From: Blepharisma stoltei
Lineage: Eukaryota > Ciliophora > Heterotrichea > Heterotrichida > Blepharismidae
Assembly (NCBI GenBank): GCA_914767885.1
Contig: CAJZBQ010000021.1
Location: forward strand, 496,001-560,000
Reading direction: 5' to 3'
Length of the DNA stretch: 64,000 nucleotides
The translations under genes and the position numbers were made by a program. Below are positions 10,268-20,267 of the stretch, piece by piece. The notes beneath the pieces were generated by a model. It did no database searches. It had not been told where the DNA came from and worked only from the letters and a program-made list of their open reading frames with translations. Positions within the stretch are counted from its first letter, which is position 1; each line of letters starts with the position of its first letter.

Positions 10268-12789
10268 TTAATTAGAAGCTTGGCCAGCAGAAACAGTGAA
10301 TAATTTTATTGCGCTTAAGTCAAATATAGGAAGGATTTGACCCCTGATGTAAATAGTTCCCCATAATAGTGATGTAAGCCATCCTAAAATCTGCTTTGTG
10401 CCATGGAATTTTCTGAAAAATAAAGCATGTGGAACTGGAAAAATTCCTACCATTGTGCTTTCAGATAAAAAGTCTATGACTTCGATGTCTGTCGTTTGGG
10501 TGTTTAAGGTGCATAATTTTTCTATTCTTGGGAGCATATCACGGTATAACGTAATTATTAACCCAATAGGCAAATCGTTTTTCCATTTCCTGAATCAATC
10601 TTCATTAATATCCCAGCTGCTACAATTTAGTTAATAATTTATCAGAAGCTCCCTCACAGTCCGAAGGTAACTCTCACCTCAATTATCGATCCATTGCTTG
10701 CTTCAGTCTGCTGCTCCTTCCAGAAATGACCTGCACTTGCTTCCTAGAAATCAGAAAACCACAACTTAAGTTGCTTTCCAGAAATTCTTGGATCCTTTGT
10801 GGTCAAGATGGAAACCCTAAGTATAAGATGCAATGCCTGATATGACCCTAGGAAATTGCTTGATTGGCTAGAGGGTCTCCTAGCCAGTGCTAGGTTTCCT
10901 TTTGCAACTCCAGTTTTATTTCCTCGTGAAGAAAAAAACTTCCTGAATGAGAGAAGAGATAACTCTATAGCATAGCCAGTAAGTAAAATATCTGGCCTGA
11001 TATACATCTTCGGAGTGTGCTCTCCCTTCCACAAGATCGCGAGCCCTCTTCGTATCACAGCCGCAGTGTTAGGAGGACTTGCCGAGCCACCATATTTTAT
11101 TTTAATATATATATTCTAGCTGCTATCACTTGGATGCTCATATTTCATATTCACCAACTTATCAAAAGAATTCTTATTGCTTATAAGCAAATAAATCAGG
11201 CTAGCGCTTCCATCCCATTGGCACTGAAGTCTATGATTAAAAACTTCCAAAATTTGATATAAATATCCATAATTTCCAGACTCTTTATATAAAAATTTTT
11301 TCGCTGCAAAATGCTCAAAAATCGCAAAAAGCTTTAAGGCTGAAGAATTGCTGATTTTTTTCACATATGCTGAATGATTAAGGACAATTATCATCAAAGT
11401 AGAAATCGCTTCTATTAAGTAGCTTTGGTTTATAATAATATTGTGTGCAATCCCTATAATTAAATCATAATAATTTTCAGCGCCTGGAATGTCTATATTT
11501 AGATGTCCATCATATGGCTCAGCTACTTTTATCGAATACTCCCTTTCACTTGAAAAATGAAGCAAGATAAAAATGCAAAGCTGTGCAACCCCCACTTTTC
11601 CTGACTTGTCTTTTAAATTTCATATAGAAAAAATAAGTGAATCAAGAATTCCAAAAATCTTTTTCTTTTTAATCAAATATTTTTCAAAATTTTGATTATT
11701 GCCTATAACCTGTCATAGTAAAACCACTAACTCTTGATAAAATGGCACTTCTGCAATAGAGCTAAATAAATAAGAAGAGTTATAAGCGACTACTGTATTA
11801 AGCTGCTCACTGAAGCATTCTACAATAAACTTAAAATGCGATGGGTCATTTATTTCACTTAAATAAGTAGCAAAAGCATTCTCCAGCTTCAAAGGAGAAA
11901 GTTCAGCAGAAAATCCTTGCAGTTCTGAATGCAAATTTTGCAAGCTTTCGTAAATTCCTTTTAGCTCCCAATTTTCTTGTATTTGTTGAGGAGTTGGAGT
12001 TTTAGAGTCTAAAAGCATAATTAGTACTTGACTTGATAAAGAAGCTTCTTTTTCTACCATTCCTAAAGGATCAGAAAGTGCAGCATTAAATCTATCAGTG
12101 GGATAAGCAAAAACAGTATTTAGCAAGCTAAAAAAAAGTTCTTTACTATATCTCATCTCATTAGAAGTTATCATTCATGCTCAAGGATTCACATAAGTCC
12201 CAGCATTATTTATATCTGTGTATAAAGTTTGACAGCAGCAAGCTAAAATTGCTCTGAGTATTTCGACACGATTTTCATTCATCAGAATTGTTGAGTAATG
12301 CATCTCTCCAGAAATAAAGCCAGAATTCCAGCATCGATTTGGGTCAAATTCATAAGGACTGACGCTACTCTGATAACTTATACTGAAATTGTGGGTGAAT
12401 AATAAGCCCATAAGTCCATCAACAATTTCAAAGCCTAACCCATTTTCATATATCAGATTTTTAGTTTCTTCTGTTTCTAGTAGAATAGGAAGCAGTTTTG
12501 AGATAATTCTTAAGGAGTTGAGAACAATGATTCTTTCACACTCAGTTTCTTGTTTAGAAACACATTGGATTATATTTGTGGCTAATCTAAGCATGTTTGC
12601 CAAATTTGTAGGCTGCTTATTTAAGAGTTCTTTAACGAAGGCTGGGGTGATTTCAAAATAAATATCTTCAGCTTTTTCAGGGACTTTAAATATGTCAATT
12701 CAATAGTTTTCGTCCAATTCACTTGCAGTGTTCGTGAGCATTTTATCAATTGTTTCTCTGAAAGTCGACCTACTGTTGCTATTCCCCAT
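10268..12789 (-). CDS. HID1: HID1 family protein, interrupted by a 503-bp insertion
   Basis: HID1 is a peripheral Golgi/trans-Golgi protein needed for secretory-granule and membrane trafficking. ATG at 12787-12789 gives 'MGNSNSRSTFRETI', a myristoylation-type start as in animal HID1. Then come 'MNENRVEILRAILACC' (cf. DMNRMELLKLLLTC), 'FFSLLNTVFAY', 'FYQELVVLLW', 'HLNIDIP' and 'YQILEVFNHRLQCQWDGSA'. The C-terminal 'FLSESTMVGIFPVPHAL' and 'LLWGTIYIR' match the HID1 end (…GTLVGLLPVPH, WGVIYLR). Total 2,522 bp minus 503 bp leaves 673 codons exactly, 672 aa, with no introns. TGA is Trp throughout. The long linker of vertebrate HID1 near the C-terminus is absent. Confidence 0.93.
10621..11123. mobile_element. 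503-bp IES-like insertion in HID1
   Basis: An 8-bp direct repeat (AGCTGCTA on the plus strand, 10615-10622 and 11118-11125) flanks it. Removing one repeat plus the segment joins '…EHPSDSS' to 'WDINEDWF' in frame. The insert is less AT-rich than normal intergenic DNA and its right end '…GCCACCATATTTTATTTTAAT' resembles the tails of the retroposons found in the giant gene, so it may be a retroposon that became an IES. Confidence 0.85.
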
Positions 12790-13025
12790 TTATAAATTAT
12801 TTTAGCATTTTTTACTGCAGTATAGCTGAAAGTACCTTTTAAATCGTCCTGGACTGCATGCACAGTTAAATGGTGGAGCTGACTTGGGAACTCATATTGC
12901 CATATTAAACTCATCTAGCTGTATGGAGATCCAAAAGAGGCCCTGGGCTATATAGCTACGTAAACGCCAATTTTGGGCTAAATTTTTCATTTATCCATTT
13001 TAGGTAAAGAATAATCATACCTGAG
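12790..13025. other. Intergenic between HID1 and the J-protein gene
   Basis: About 235 bp between divergent start codons. A minus-strand open frame (to about 12914) runs into the HID1 N-terminus in another frame and is treated as a shadow. Contains 'CCAAAAGAGGCCCTGGGCTATATA', similar to 'CCAAAAGGAGGCTCGGGCTATA' upstream of ARF. Confidence 0.4.
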
Positions 13026-14888
13026 ATGGTGTCCAAAACAGATTATTATGAGCTGCTCGGTGTGACCACTTCAGCCACCCCTGATGAACTGAAGCTTGCA
13101 TATCGTAAAAAAGCACTAGAATGGCACCCTGATAAGAATCCTGATAGAATAGATGAAGCTCATGACATGTTCAAAGCGATCAACGAGGCTTATCAAGTTC
13201 TTTCAGATACTCAGGAAAGGGCATGGTATGATTCTCATAAAGATGAAATCCTAACTGGAAATAAGACTGAAGAGATGGATCTTTGGCCTTATTTTTCAGA
13301 GGCTGCATTTCCAGGAGGCTTCACTGATGAAGCAGATGGCTTTTTTACTGTTTATAGGGAACTTTTTGAAAATATTGGCTTAAAGGAAAACAGTGAGGCA
13401 AAAAATAAAAACGAAGTGCAACAAAGGCCAAAGTTTGGAAATTCCACATCTTCCATTGAAGAGGTATGCTTTTTTGCCTTGAGTGGCGCGCGTATGGGCG
13501 CCACTTCGGCAAGCTCCTTCTTTCCAGTTGGCCGAGCCAACTCAGGTTGGTTCGGCCAACTAGAATTGACAAGTCTCCCCAAAAGGCCTCACTTGTCAAT
13601 TCTCCAGTTTGTCGAACCAACCTGAGTTGGCTCGGCCAACTGGAAGAAGGAGCTTGCCGAAGTGGCGCCCATACCGCGCCACTCAAGGCAAAAAGCTATA
13701 AAGGAATTTTATATAGAGAGATAGGATGGATTCAGTTCTATCAAAATTTAGTGGCTGCATTACAAACAGAAATTATCAAAAATAATTCATTCGTTCAGTA
13801 AATCAATATGGAATAATTTTTGGACACATTTTTCAACGATCAGAGAGTTCACATGGGCTGATGCTTATAACCCTGCAGAAGCGCCGAACAGAAACATAAG
13901 AAGACTTATTGATGCTGAAAATAAAAAAGAAAGAAATAAAGAGAAACGAGCTTTTAATGAAATGGTCAGAGATCTCGTTGCATATTTAAAGAAAAGAGAC
14001 TCAAGATGGATGAATTACCAAGAAGAACTAAGAAACGAAAAAATTAGAAAGGCAAATGAAGAAGAACAAAAAAAGAAGGAAGAAACCGCAAAAAAGAAAG
14101 AAATTATGGAACAGTTCAGAAAAGAGCAAGCTGAAAGATACGCTAGAGAATATGAGGAAAAACTGAAAAGAGAAATGGATGAAAACGGAGAAGCTGCTGA
14201 ATATAGCAGTGAAGAAGAAGTGATTTATCTATGCGAGCTCTGCAAAAAAAACTTTAAGACTGAAAAGCAGCTTCATAACCATGAAAACTCGAAAATGCAC
14301 AAACAAAAGCTTCAGCAGCTACAAAAGGAAGAAGAAGAGACCAAAATCCCTCCTGAAGAAATCAAAAACGAAGAAATTCCCAAAAAGAAAAATAAAAAAA
14401 ATAAAAAAGAGCAAAAAGAAGAGATTGTCATGCCAAAAGAAGAGGTAAAAGAAGAATCTGAAGAAGAAACTGAAGATCCTCATGAAAATGAAGCAGACCA
14501 TATGCATAAGCTGCTTAAAAATAGACAAGCATTTGCAGAAGAGCATGAAGAAAGCTCAGAAGACGAAAGAGGGAAAAAAAAGAAAAAAAATAAAGTTGAA
14601 GAAACTAAAGATGAAGTTTTAATACCTGAGAGAAAAGTCGGTAAGGCCAAACAAAAGAGAAATAAAAAAGAAGCCAAAAACGAGCCCAAAGTGCCTGAGG
14701 AAGCTGAAGAAGTTGAAGAGAAGCAGGAAGAAGAACAAAAGAAAGGCAAAGCAAAGCTCAAAAGAGAAAAAAAAGCACAAAATCAAAACTCGTCTGAGTT
14801 TAAATGTAGGACATGTGGGAGCGACTGTGGTTCGAAGAATAAATTATTTTCACATTTGAAAGAAACAGGCCATGCTATTGCTAAATAA
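13026..14888 (+). CDS. DNAJC21: DNAJC21/Jjj1-type J-domain protein with two C2H2 zinc fingers, interrupted by a 342-bp insertion
   Basis: Co-chaperone of Hsp70 in late 60S ribosome maturation in this family. The J-domain is residues 5-70 with the HPD motif in '[10 protein letters not shown]' and the Jjj1-like 'QERAWYDSH'. Then come '[12 protein letters not shown]' and '[13 protein letters not shown]', where the insertion starts at a TATG repeat. After removal it continues '[20 protein letters not shown]', '[14 protein letters not shown]' and '[13 protein letters not shown]', all DNAJC21 hallmarks. A first zinc finger is at '[19 protein letters not shown]', a long Lys/Glu-rich coil follows, and a second finger '[16 protein letters not shown]' ends the protein. 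Net length 1,521 nt, 506 aa. TAA at 14886-14888. Confidence 0.93.
13465..13806. mobile_element. 342-bp composite IES-like insertion with a 236-bp foldback, in DNAJC21
   Basis: Flanked by TATG at 13465-13468 and 13807-13810. The first two-thirds (13465 to about 13700) is a large palindrome: arms of about 105 bp starting TATGC/TATAGC, then TTTTTGCCTTGAGTGGCGCG and 'GGGCGCCACTTCGGCAAGCT'. It is GC-rich, unlike the host gene. The remaining roughly 107 bp is AT-rich and contains an open frame in one phase. Cutting at the outer TATG pair gives the best homology. An alternative cut at about 13729 would leave extra residues and then hit a stop. Confidence 0.8.
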
Positions 14889-14920
14889 TTTTTCAACAGA
14901 AAATTAATTAATTAGTTCTA

Positions 14921-15706
14921 CTATAGTAGATGCCGAGCCCTGATACCTAGGCTAATATTCGGTTCCCGAAATAGCGAGCTATGCCGCGTATGATCGAACC
15001 TCTTCAGAGAACGCTGCCTTTGAGGCAAAATATTATCAAACGCTATCATTTGAGCATTTAATATTTTCGGTGTTTTAGAGTTTTCTGATATTTTTTTCGG
15101 TGAATCGTGCTGCTTAAACGAATATACAGCTCTTGGAATTACAACCACTTTTTTAGGTGATTTAAATACTGGAAAAGGCCCATCACTCTTTTCTACAGGA
15201 TCCAGAAATACTGGCTGTCTGCATGAGTCAAAATTCCCTTGAGAATTTGTGTTTCTCTTTAAAACTTTTTGTAGCCTTTCTCTTGTTTTGATTTCAATTT
15301 GCCGTAAATTTTTATATACACTGTTGGCTGGCTTTAAATCTTCAGAAGAACTTGATGGCTTTGGAGAAGAGCTTGTTTTTATTTGAATTTCAGAGACAGG
15401 CTGGAAGTATTCAATTTCTTCATCTGACATGGTTTGAGTTTCTTGTGATGACATTTCAGGGGAGGGAGTTCAGAAGTTTTTACGGGTTTTTCTTTTATCA
15501 GGGGTATGGGAATTTATGTTTGGAAGCTTGGGGATTTCCAATCTGTTTGATTTGCCTGGAATAATTTGATCAGGTGTTTCAGCAGTTCATCTTCGAGACT
15601 TTCTGGGGTGAATTGGGGCATCCTTTCATCGATCTGATTTTTGTAGTTTGGTCAAATTTTTGAGCGAAACTTTGGATCTTTTGAGTTGGAAGCTATCATT
15701 ATTCAT
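14921..15706 (-). CDS. Ser/Lys/Pro-rich protein of unknown function
   Basis: 261 aa from ATG at 15704-15706 to TAG at 14921-14923, convergent with the J-protein gene (32-bp gap). Three TGA codons (two near residues 25-40, one in 'KNFWTPSP') read as Trp. Basic and low in complexity, with phosphorylation-like SP/TP motifs ('ETPDQ', 'HTPDKRK', 'WTPSPEM', 'DSPKK', 'FKSPKK') and an acidic patch 'SDEEIEYFQP'. No domain recognised; likely disordered, possibly a nuclear or cytoskeletal kinase substrate (inference). Confidence 0.75.
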
Positions 15707-15941
15707 TTCTAGGAGATAAAATTTGCATAATTAAATATTAATTTTCTTCTTATATTTTCATAAATACTTAGCTTCAACTCATATCTTGATATATCAAGTG
15801 AAAATAATTAATTTCTGCTTGAAATCTGTATGAAAATAAAAATTTGATATGAATTGGAAGTTTCTGAAATATAAGATACATGAATTGCTTATGAAATTTA
15901 CTGACATATATAACTCATTCAAATGTTGTAATTATAAATAA

Positions 15942-16469
15942 ATGGTCGGCTGGGGAATAGACTCAATTCTATCAGGAAGATTCATGAAAATCTTCAGGAT
16001 GGAAGGCTTTATAAGAACTCTCGAAAGAGGCAGAATTGTGCGTTTTAGAAATATCACTGATCATGTAGGCTCAAGAGGAGTGGCAAAGTGCGTTGGGCAG
16101 GATTCTTATGGAAATCGTTATTACGAAGACTTTCATGGCGACGACTGTAACGAAAGCTTTGTCTGTCAGCGGTGGGTGGAATATGCTGACAGGCATGATA
16201 TGTGGCAGACAGGCAGAAAAGTTCCAGCAGAATGGCACGCATGGCTTCATAGAATCAATGACGACGTGCCTTCTCCTGACAACTCTAACTATCATCATCC
16301 AATCTATAAGAGAAAACATCTTCCAAACCAATCTGGTCTTCCTGGTGCAACTGTTCCTCTTGGAGATGGTAGACACGAATACGCCAAACAATTCCAAACC
16401 TATATCAAATCAAGAATCTATACCTCATGGGAGCCTCAAGAAAACGCTCCGAAAAAGAGGTATGACTAA
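15942..16469 (+). CDS. NDUFA12: NADH:ubiquinone oxidoreductase subunit NDUFA12 (B17.2)
   Basis: Accessory subunit of mitochondrial complex I. 175 aa, single exon, ATG at 15942, TAA at 16467-16469. The family core is clear: 'GRIVRFRNITDHVG', 'KCVGQDSYGNRYYED' (cf. LVGEDKYGNKYYED), 'RWVEYAD', then 'VPAEWHAWLHRINDDVPS' (cf. V.PEWH.WLH...D.PP) and a C-terminal 'YTSWEP' (cf. …Y.PW.P). Slightly longer than animal orthologues at the N-terminus. No TGA codon is used. Confidence 0.95.
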   Translation: MVGWGIDSILSGRFMKIFRMEGFIRTLERGRIVRFRNITDHVGSRGVAKCVGQDSYGNRYYEDFHGDDCNESFVCQRWVEYADRHDMWQTGRKVPAEWHAWLHRINDDVPSPDNSNYHHPIYKRKHLPNQSGLPGATVPLGDGRHEYAKQFQTYIKSRIYTSWEPQENAPKKRYD

Positions 16470-16512
16470 TATTTAGCAAACTAAACTAAATAGAATTCAA
16501 AAAAATTAATAA

Positions 16513-17337
16513 ATGTTATCTGACCAAACAAATGAAGCATCTACTACTTCTAGCTCCAGCTTAATTTGTGAAGAACTCGGCCATCTTCCAAAGACACTCC
16601 GAACCGAGCTGATTCCTTTTGAACTGAAATACACAAGCATCGAAAAGTAATATCTAGATAGGGCCAAGCTTTTAGAAAAGCTGAAAGAAGCAAGAAATGA
16701 GCTGATCAAAGCAAAAGCAAAGCGAGAAGAGCGAAAAGATAAGTACAGCTCACTGCAAAATGAAGTCGAAGAATTGAAAAAGAAGCTTGAAGTCGTTAGG
16801 GAAGAAAGAGACCAAGCCATTGGCGAAAGGTTCATGATGAAAGCTAAGATCTTAGAACAGGATACGTACCATGACATAATCAAGAACAATTTGCAACTTG
16901 AAGAGAAATTGGTTCAGATTAAATTAGAACACGCCACACTATCTCAGGAACTTGAGTCCTCGTTGGACGACTTGGAATGTCTAAAATCACTTGTGAAGAT
17001 CAGAGATAATGAGCTATTACACATTTCAAAGGAAATGGAAAAAGCGATTAAGCAGAAAGATTTGTTGAATGAAAAGCTAGGAAACTACCCATCACCTATG
17101 AACCAGAAATTAGCACCGAAAGGGCGATTTGGAGTTTCCTCAATAGCGCATATTGGTTCTATGTTTTCAAAGCCGCCAATTACTTCTGGTTTATCTCTTA
17201 GAGTAGACAATCCGAAAATTTTGCCTGCAAATAACAGAATTATAAAGAGTAGGATTGATCTTGATCAAGGAAGCAAGGATTGAAGTTCTGCAAAGTCGTT
17301 CAAAGCAAAAGAAGAAAATACTTCGTCGTTGAATTAA
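16513..17337 (+). CDS. Coiled-coil protein of unknown function
   Basis: 269 aa after removal of a 15-nt intron (16647-16661, GTAATATCTAGATAG); ATG 16513, TAA 17335-17337, one TGA as Trp near the end. The N-terminal 45 residues are Ser/Thr-rich and end in 'IPFELKYTSIEKAK'. Residues about 45-190 are a long continuous coiled coil ('KLLEKLKEARNELIKAKAKR', 'LEEKLVQIKLEHATLSQELE'). The C-terminus is basic with Ser and Pro. No family recognised; a cytoskeletal or basal-body structural role is only a guess from the coil. Confidence 0.85.
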
Positions 17338-18212
17338 TAGCACTAAATATATAAATATTTTCTAATAGATTGACATAAAAATTTTGAAGAGAAGTTTGCA
17401 TAGACAGATTGAAATGATTTCATATCCCCAAATCCTCAAATTTTTATTACGATATATAATACAAGTAAAATTATGATTCTTCTTTTAACAAAGAGCGCAT
17501 CGATTTTATGGCTTCTTATAAACAGATTATTGAGTTATAATTTATGGCAATTCAATTAAACAAAAACTTTTAAAATATGCAAATATGCGTGGTATCGGTG
17601 ATCAAATCTATTAATTGGAAATTAATTTAAAATTCACTCAACAACAACTTTTCTACTGACTATAATGCTTTAAATAATAATAATTTTTTTTACGTCATTT
17701 GTGGTAAAAATTTAGATAATTGGACTTAGTTAGATTGCACCAACTTATTTCTTTAGTATTGATGCATCTAAGAGCTTCCTTAGATAATCTTTAATATTTT
17801 AACCAATATATTTATGTGAACTTTATATTTTTTTGGATATCTTCAATGATTTAAATAATTTATAACTCCTTCAGATTCTGTTATCGAGTAAAATTTTTGC
17901 AACTATTATATTAGAATTATTAAATATTTTTATTAGAAAATTAAAAAAATATTTTAAAAATTTAATTAATGTATAAATTTTATTTATATTTTAGAATTTT
18001 AAAATTTTGGTTGGTTAAATATATGTCATCCGTTGCACATATTATAGAAATCTCGAGTTTTTTTATAATAATAATCGATTATATATCAATAATTTTTCTA
18101 ATGTTTTGCTCACTCACAGAAGAAGAATATGAATAAAATGATTTACTTCCAGCTAATAGTAATTTTAATATGGAATTAATTCTTATTTATCATCATTTAA
18201 TTTGGAATTATT
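17338..18212. other. Intergenic, very AT-rich
   Basis: About 875 bp of AT-rich sequence with no credible ORF, RNA gene or clear inverted repeat. Confidence 0.5.
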
Positions 18213-18474
18213 AAAATGGCAAGAGGAGTTAGGTCCACGGTGTCTTTTGAGTTGGTCAAAGCCTTAGGAAGGTGAATCCCATTAGCGATAGTTTTCCGTG
18301 TAGATATTTTGGTACTAAAGCTTTTTCCTCGGCCACCGAGGCGCAACGTCCTTCTGCATTCGAGAGGTAATCTTTAGTTAGCAATAGGGCTAATGCGAGC
18401 TAGGAAGGAGGTTTCAGGCAATTAAGCAACAGTCAACTCCTGCAAACGGTTGGCAGTCCTTAATCTTGGTCAAG

Positions 18475-18927
18475 CCTCCTTAGGAGGCGGCCGGCAGGAA
18501 AGTCGCTGCGTTTTTTTTTTTTAGGGGGCCCTAAAGTTGCCGCCATTAATTTTGAATCGCTTCGACAAAGGCGATTTTGCGATTTTTTTTGGGTGTTGTT
18601 GGTGTTGGTGCAGCTTTTGGTGCTGCTTTTTTGGTGCTGCTTTGGTGCAGCTTTTGGTGCTGCTTTTGGTGCTGCTTTTGGTGCTGCTTTTGGTGCTGCT
18701 TTTGGTGCTGCTTTTGGTGCTGCTTTTGGTGCTGCTTTTGGTGCTGCTTTTGGTGCTGCTTTTGGTGCTGCTTTTGGTGCTGCTTTTGGTGCTGCTTTTG
18801 GTGCTGCTTTTGGTGCTGCTTTTGGTGCTGCTTTTGGTGCTGCTTTTGGTGCTGCTTTTGTGCTGTGCTGCTTTTGGTGCTGCTTTTTGGTGCTGCTTTA
18901 GTGTAGGGTAATATAACAATTTTTCTT
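18475..18927. mobile_element. 453-bp insertion nested in the family B retroposon
   Basis: Flanked by a perfect 16-bp direct repeat CTTAATCTTGGTCAAG (18459-18474 and 18928-18943), the signature of a target-site duplication. It starts with a palindrome (CCTCCTTAGGAGG), has a T12 run and carries the 12-bp minisatellite. Its ORFs are products of the repeat. Confidence 0.75.
18608..18900 (+). repeat. 12-bp minisatellite (GGTGCTGCTTTT)n, about 20 units
   Basis: Near-perfect tandem copies of GGTGCTGCTTTT, with diverged units at both ends (GGTGCAGCTTTT; GTGCTGTGCTGC). Because 12 is a multiple of 3, all frames stay open on both strands, which gives spurious proteins of 'KSST' or 'LLLV' repeats. Confidence 0.95.
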
Positions 18928-19049
18928 CTTAATCTTGGTCAAGGATCAAGGCCTGAGTGGGTGAGTCCCCCGAAAGAGTTTGACGTCACCATTTTTTAGT
19001 CACACCAACAGAAAAAGGGCGTTAGTTAGAGTAAGTGGCTTGTATCACC

Positions 19050-19347
19050 TAACTCTCACACTCCGCGAGCGAACAAAAAAATCTTGTTCGCTTATAGAAA
19101 AGCTTTTTTTTTGAAATTTAAAAAAATCCCATCTCGCAAAAATTGGAAAGCAAATATTAATTTAATTTGTAAAATTTATGTTTTAAAAAACACAATTTTT
19201 TTTAAAATTAAACAGAATTAGTTCTATATTTAATTATACCAATTATCGTTTATATATCAAAATTTTTTCCATACAAACATTTTCTATTAAAAAAAATTAT
19301 AAAAATAGGGATTTTATAAAGGTTTTGCTTGCTCATTGAGGGGGGAG
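19050..19347. mobile_element. MITE-like element, family 1
   Basis: Left end TAACTC…CACTCCGCGAGCGAACAAAA, right end TTGCTTGCTCATTGAGGGGGGAGTAA: imperfect terminal inverted repeats with TA at both edges (19050-19051, 19348-19349). AT-rich and non-coding inside. Related ends occur at 23743-24066, 40540-40832 and 58384-58814. Confidence 0.7.
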
Positions 19348-20267
19348 TAAGCGAGAAGCTAACTCGTGAAGGGGTTAGTGCTAACTTTGGGGTCAAGACA
19401 CTGAAAGAGCCTTATGGCTCTTTTTCTTCTCTTTTCCATTTTTTAGGTATTTCTTCTTTGTTTTTGCTGGCTTTCTTCTGAGTTTAATCTGAGTTGTGTT
19501 CTGGGTTTTGCTCTGGATTTTGATCTGGGTTTTGCTCTGCTATTTAAAACAGTTTTCATACTGGATAATTTAATTTTTTTTGAATTAATTCTTCATAAAA
19601 TAAATTATATTTAAATATATGATAGAAATTTGAATTTAGTGGATTTTGTGCTGGATTCTTGAAAATACGAAGAAGAAGGAAAAAAAGCGAGTTGAAATTA
19701 AAAAGAAGTCAAATTGATGAAATTGATTTTCATGTAGAGGAATTTATCAAATTAATTACTGAAAGCAAAAAATTAAGACGCCTCGGGCGTGATATAACGT
19801 AAAATAATAATAATTATATTTAAATATATATATTTTTAAATTTTAAATATTTTAATAAAAATTTTTTATTGAAAAAAAAAACAATATAATTATGCTCGAA
19901 AAAAAAATTAATGCCCTTTAATTGGAATAGGAATTTTTGCTCAATTTAAAGGGGCTGAGTAAAGTAATTTCGTGACAGATGCAGGAATTAGAGATTTTAT
20001 TTTCTCTATAGAGAATTTGAAATACTTATTATTGTAAAGACACGAATTCCAATTTATATAATTTTTGCCGCTTATAGATAAATATAATTAAGAGTATAAT
20101 CAAAACATACATTTTATTAAGGATTAATAGGCGAAAGCTTTAAATAAAAATAAATTATAGAGAGATGAATGATAAGACCAAAGTTCAAATATATTGTATG
20201 GATCGTCACCATTTTCTTCACCTGCCCTATGCATAATTTGTTGACAAAATTATCTTCTAATAAAAAT
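19348..20267. other. Intergenic with degenerate repeats and a hairpin
   Basis: Contains a degenerate repeat at about 19490-19545 (TGGGTTTTGCTCTGGATTTTGATC…). A palindrome at 19911-19955 (GCCCTTTAATTGGAAT … CAATTTAAAGGGGC) is related to the family 3 ends at 63914-63967. An in-frame extension of the next gene upstream to 20169 exists but adds no recognisable sequence. Confidence 0.45.

Larger units (their letters stand above)
18213..19045 (-). mobile_element. Retroposon-like element, family B copy, carrying a nested insertion
   Basis: GC-richer than its surroundings. Read on the minus strand it shares with the insertion at 29068-29553 the stretch 'TTTCTGT…AAAAAATGGTGACGTC…GGGGGACTCACCCA' (plus 18960-19010) and a tail GCCATTTTAAT (plus 18213-18225). 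It is split by a 453-bp insertion with a 16-bp target duplication. The 5' boundary near 19045 is approximate. No coding capacity seen, so it is SINE-like. Confidence 0.6.

Noticed and set aside
12621-12914. Minus-strand 97-codon ORF upstream of HID1
   Set aside because: Overlaps the clear HID1 N-terminus in a different frame; the HID1 frame has the homology.
13345-13801. Overlapping ORFs on both strands with '[13 protein letters not shown]'-like sequence
   Set aside because: They come from the palindrome inserted in the DNAJC21 gene; the arms translate to matching peptides.
15352-15564. Plus-strand 70-codon ORF
   Set aside because: Shadow of the minus-strand Ser/Lys/Pro-rich gene, which stays open with TGA=Trp for 261 codons.
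18521-18919. Long open frames on both strands over the minisatellite ('KSST', 'LLLV' and 'WCCF' repeats)
   Set aside because: A 12-bp repeat keeps every frame open; the proteins are artefacts and the array lies in a transposon.
20169-20267. Upstream in-frame ATG extending the acid ceramidase-like protein by 33 residues
   Set aside because: The internal Met begins a textbook signal peptide; the extension would bury it.
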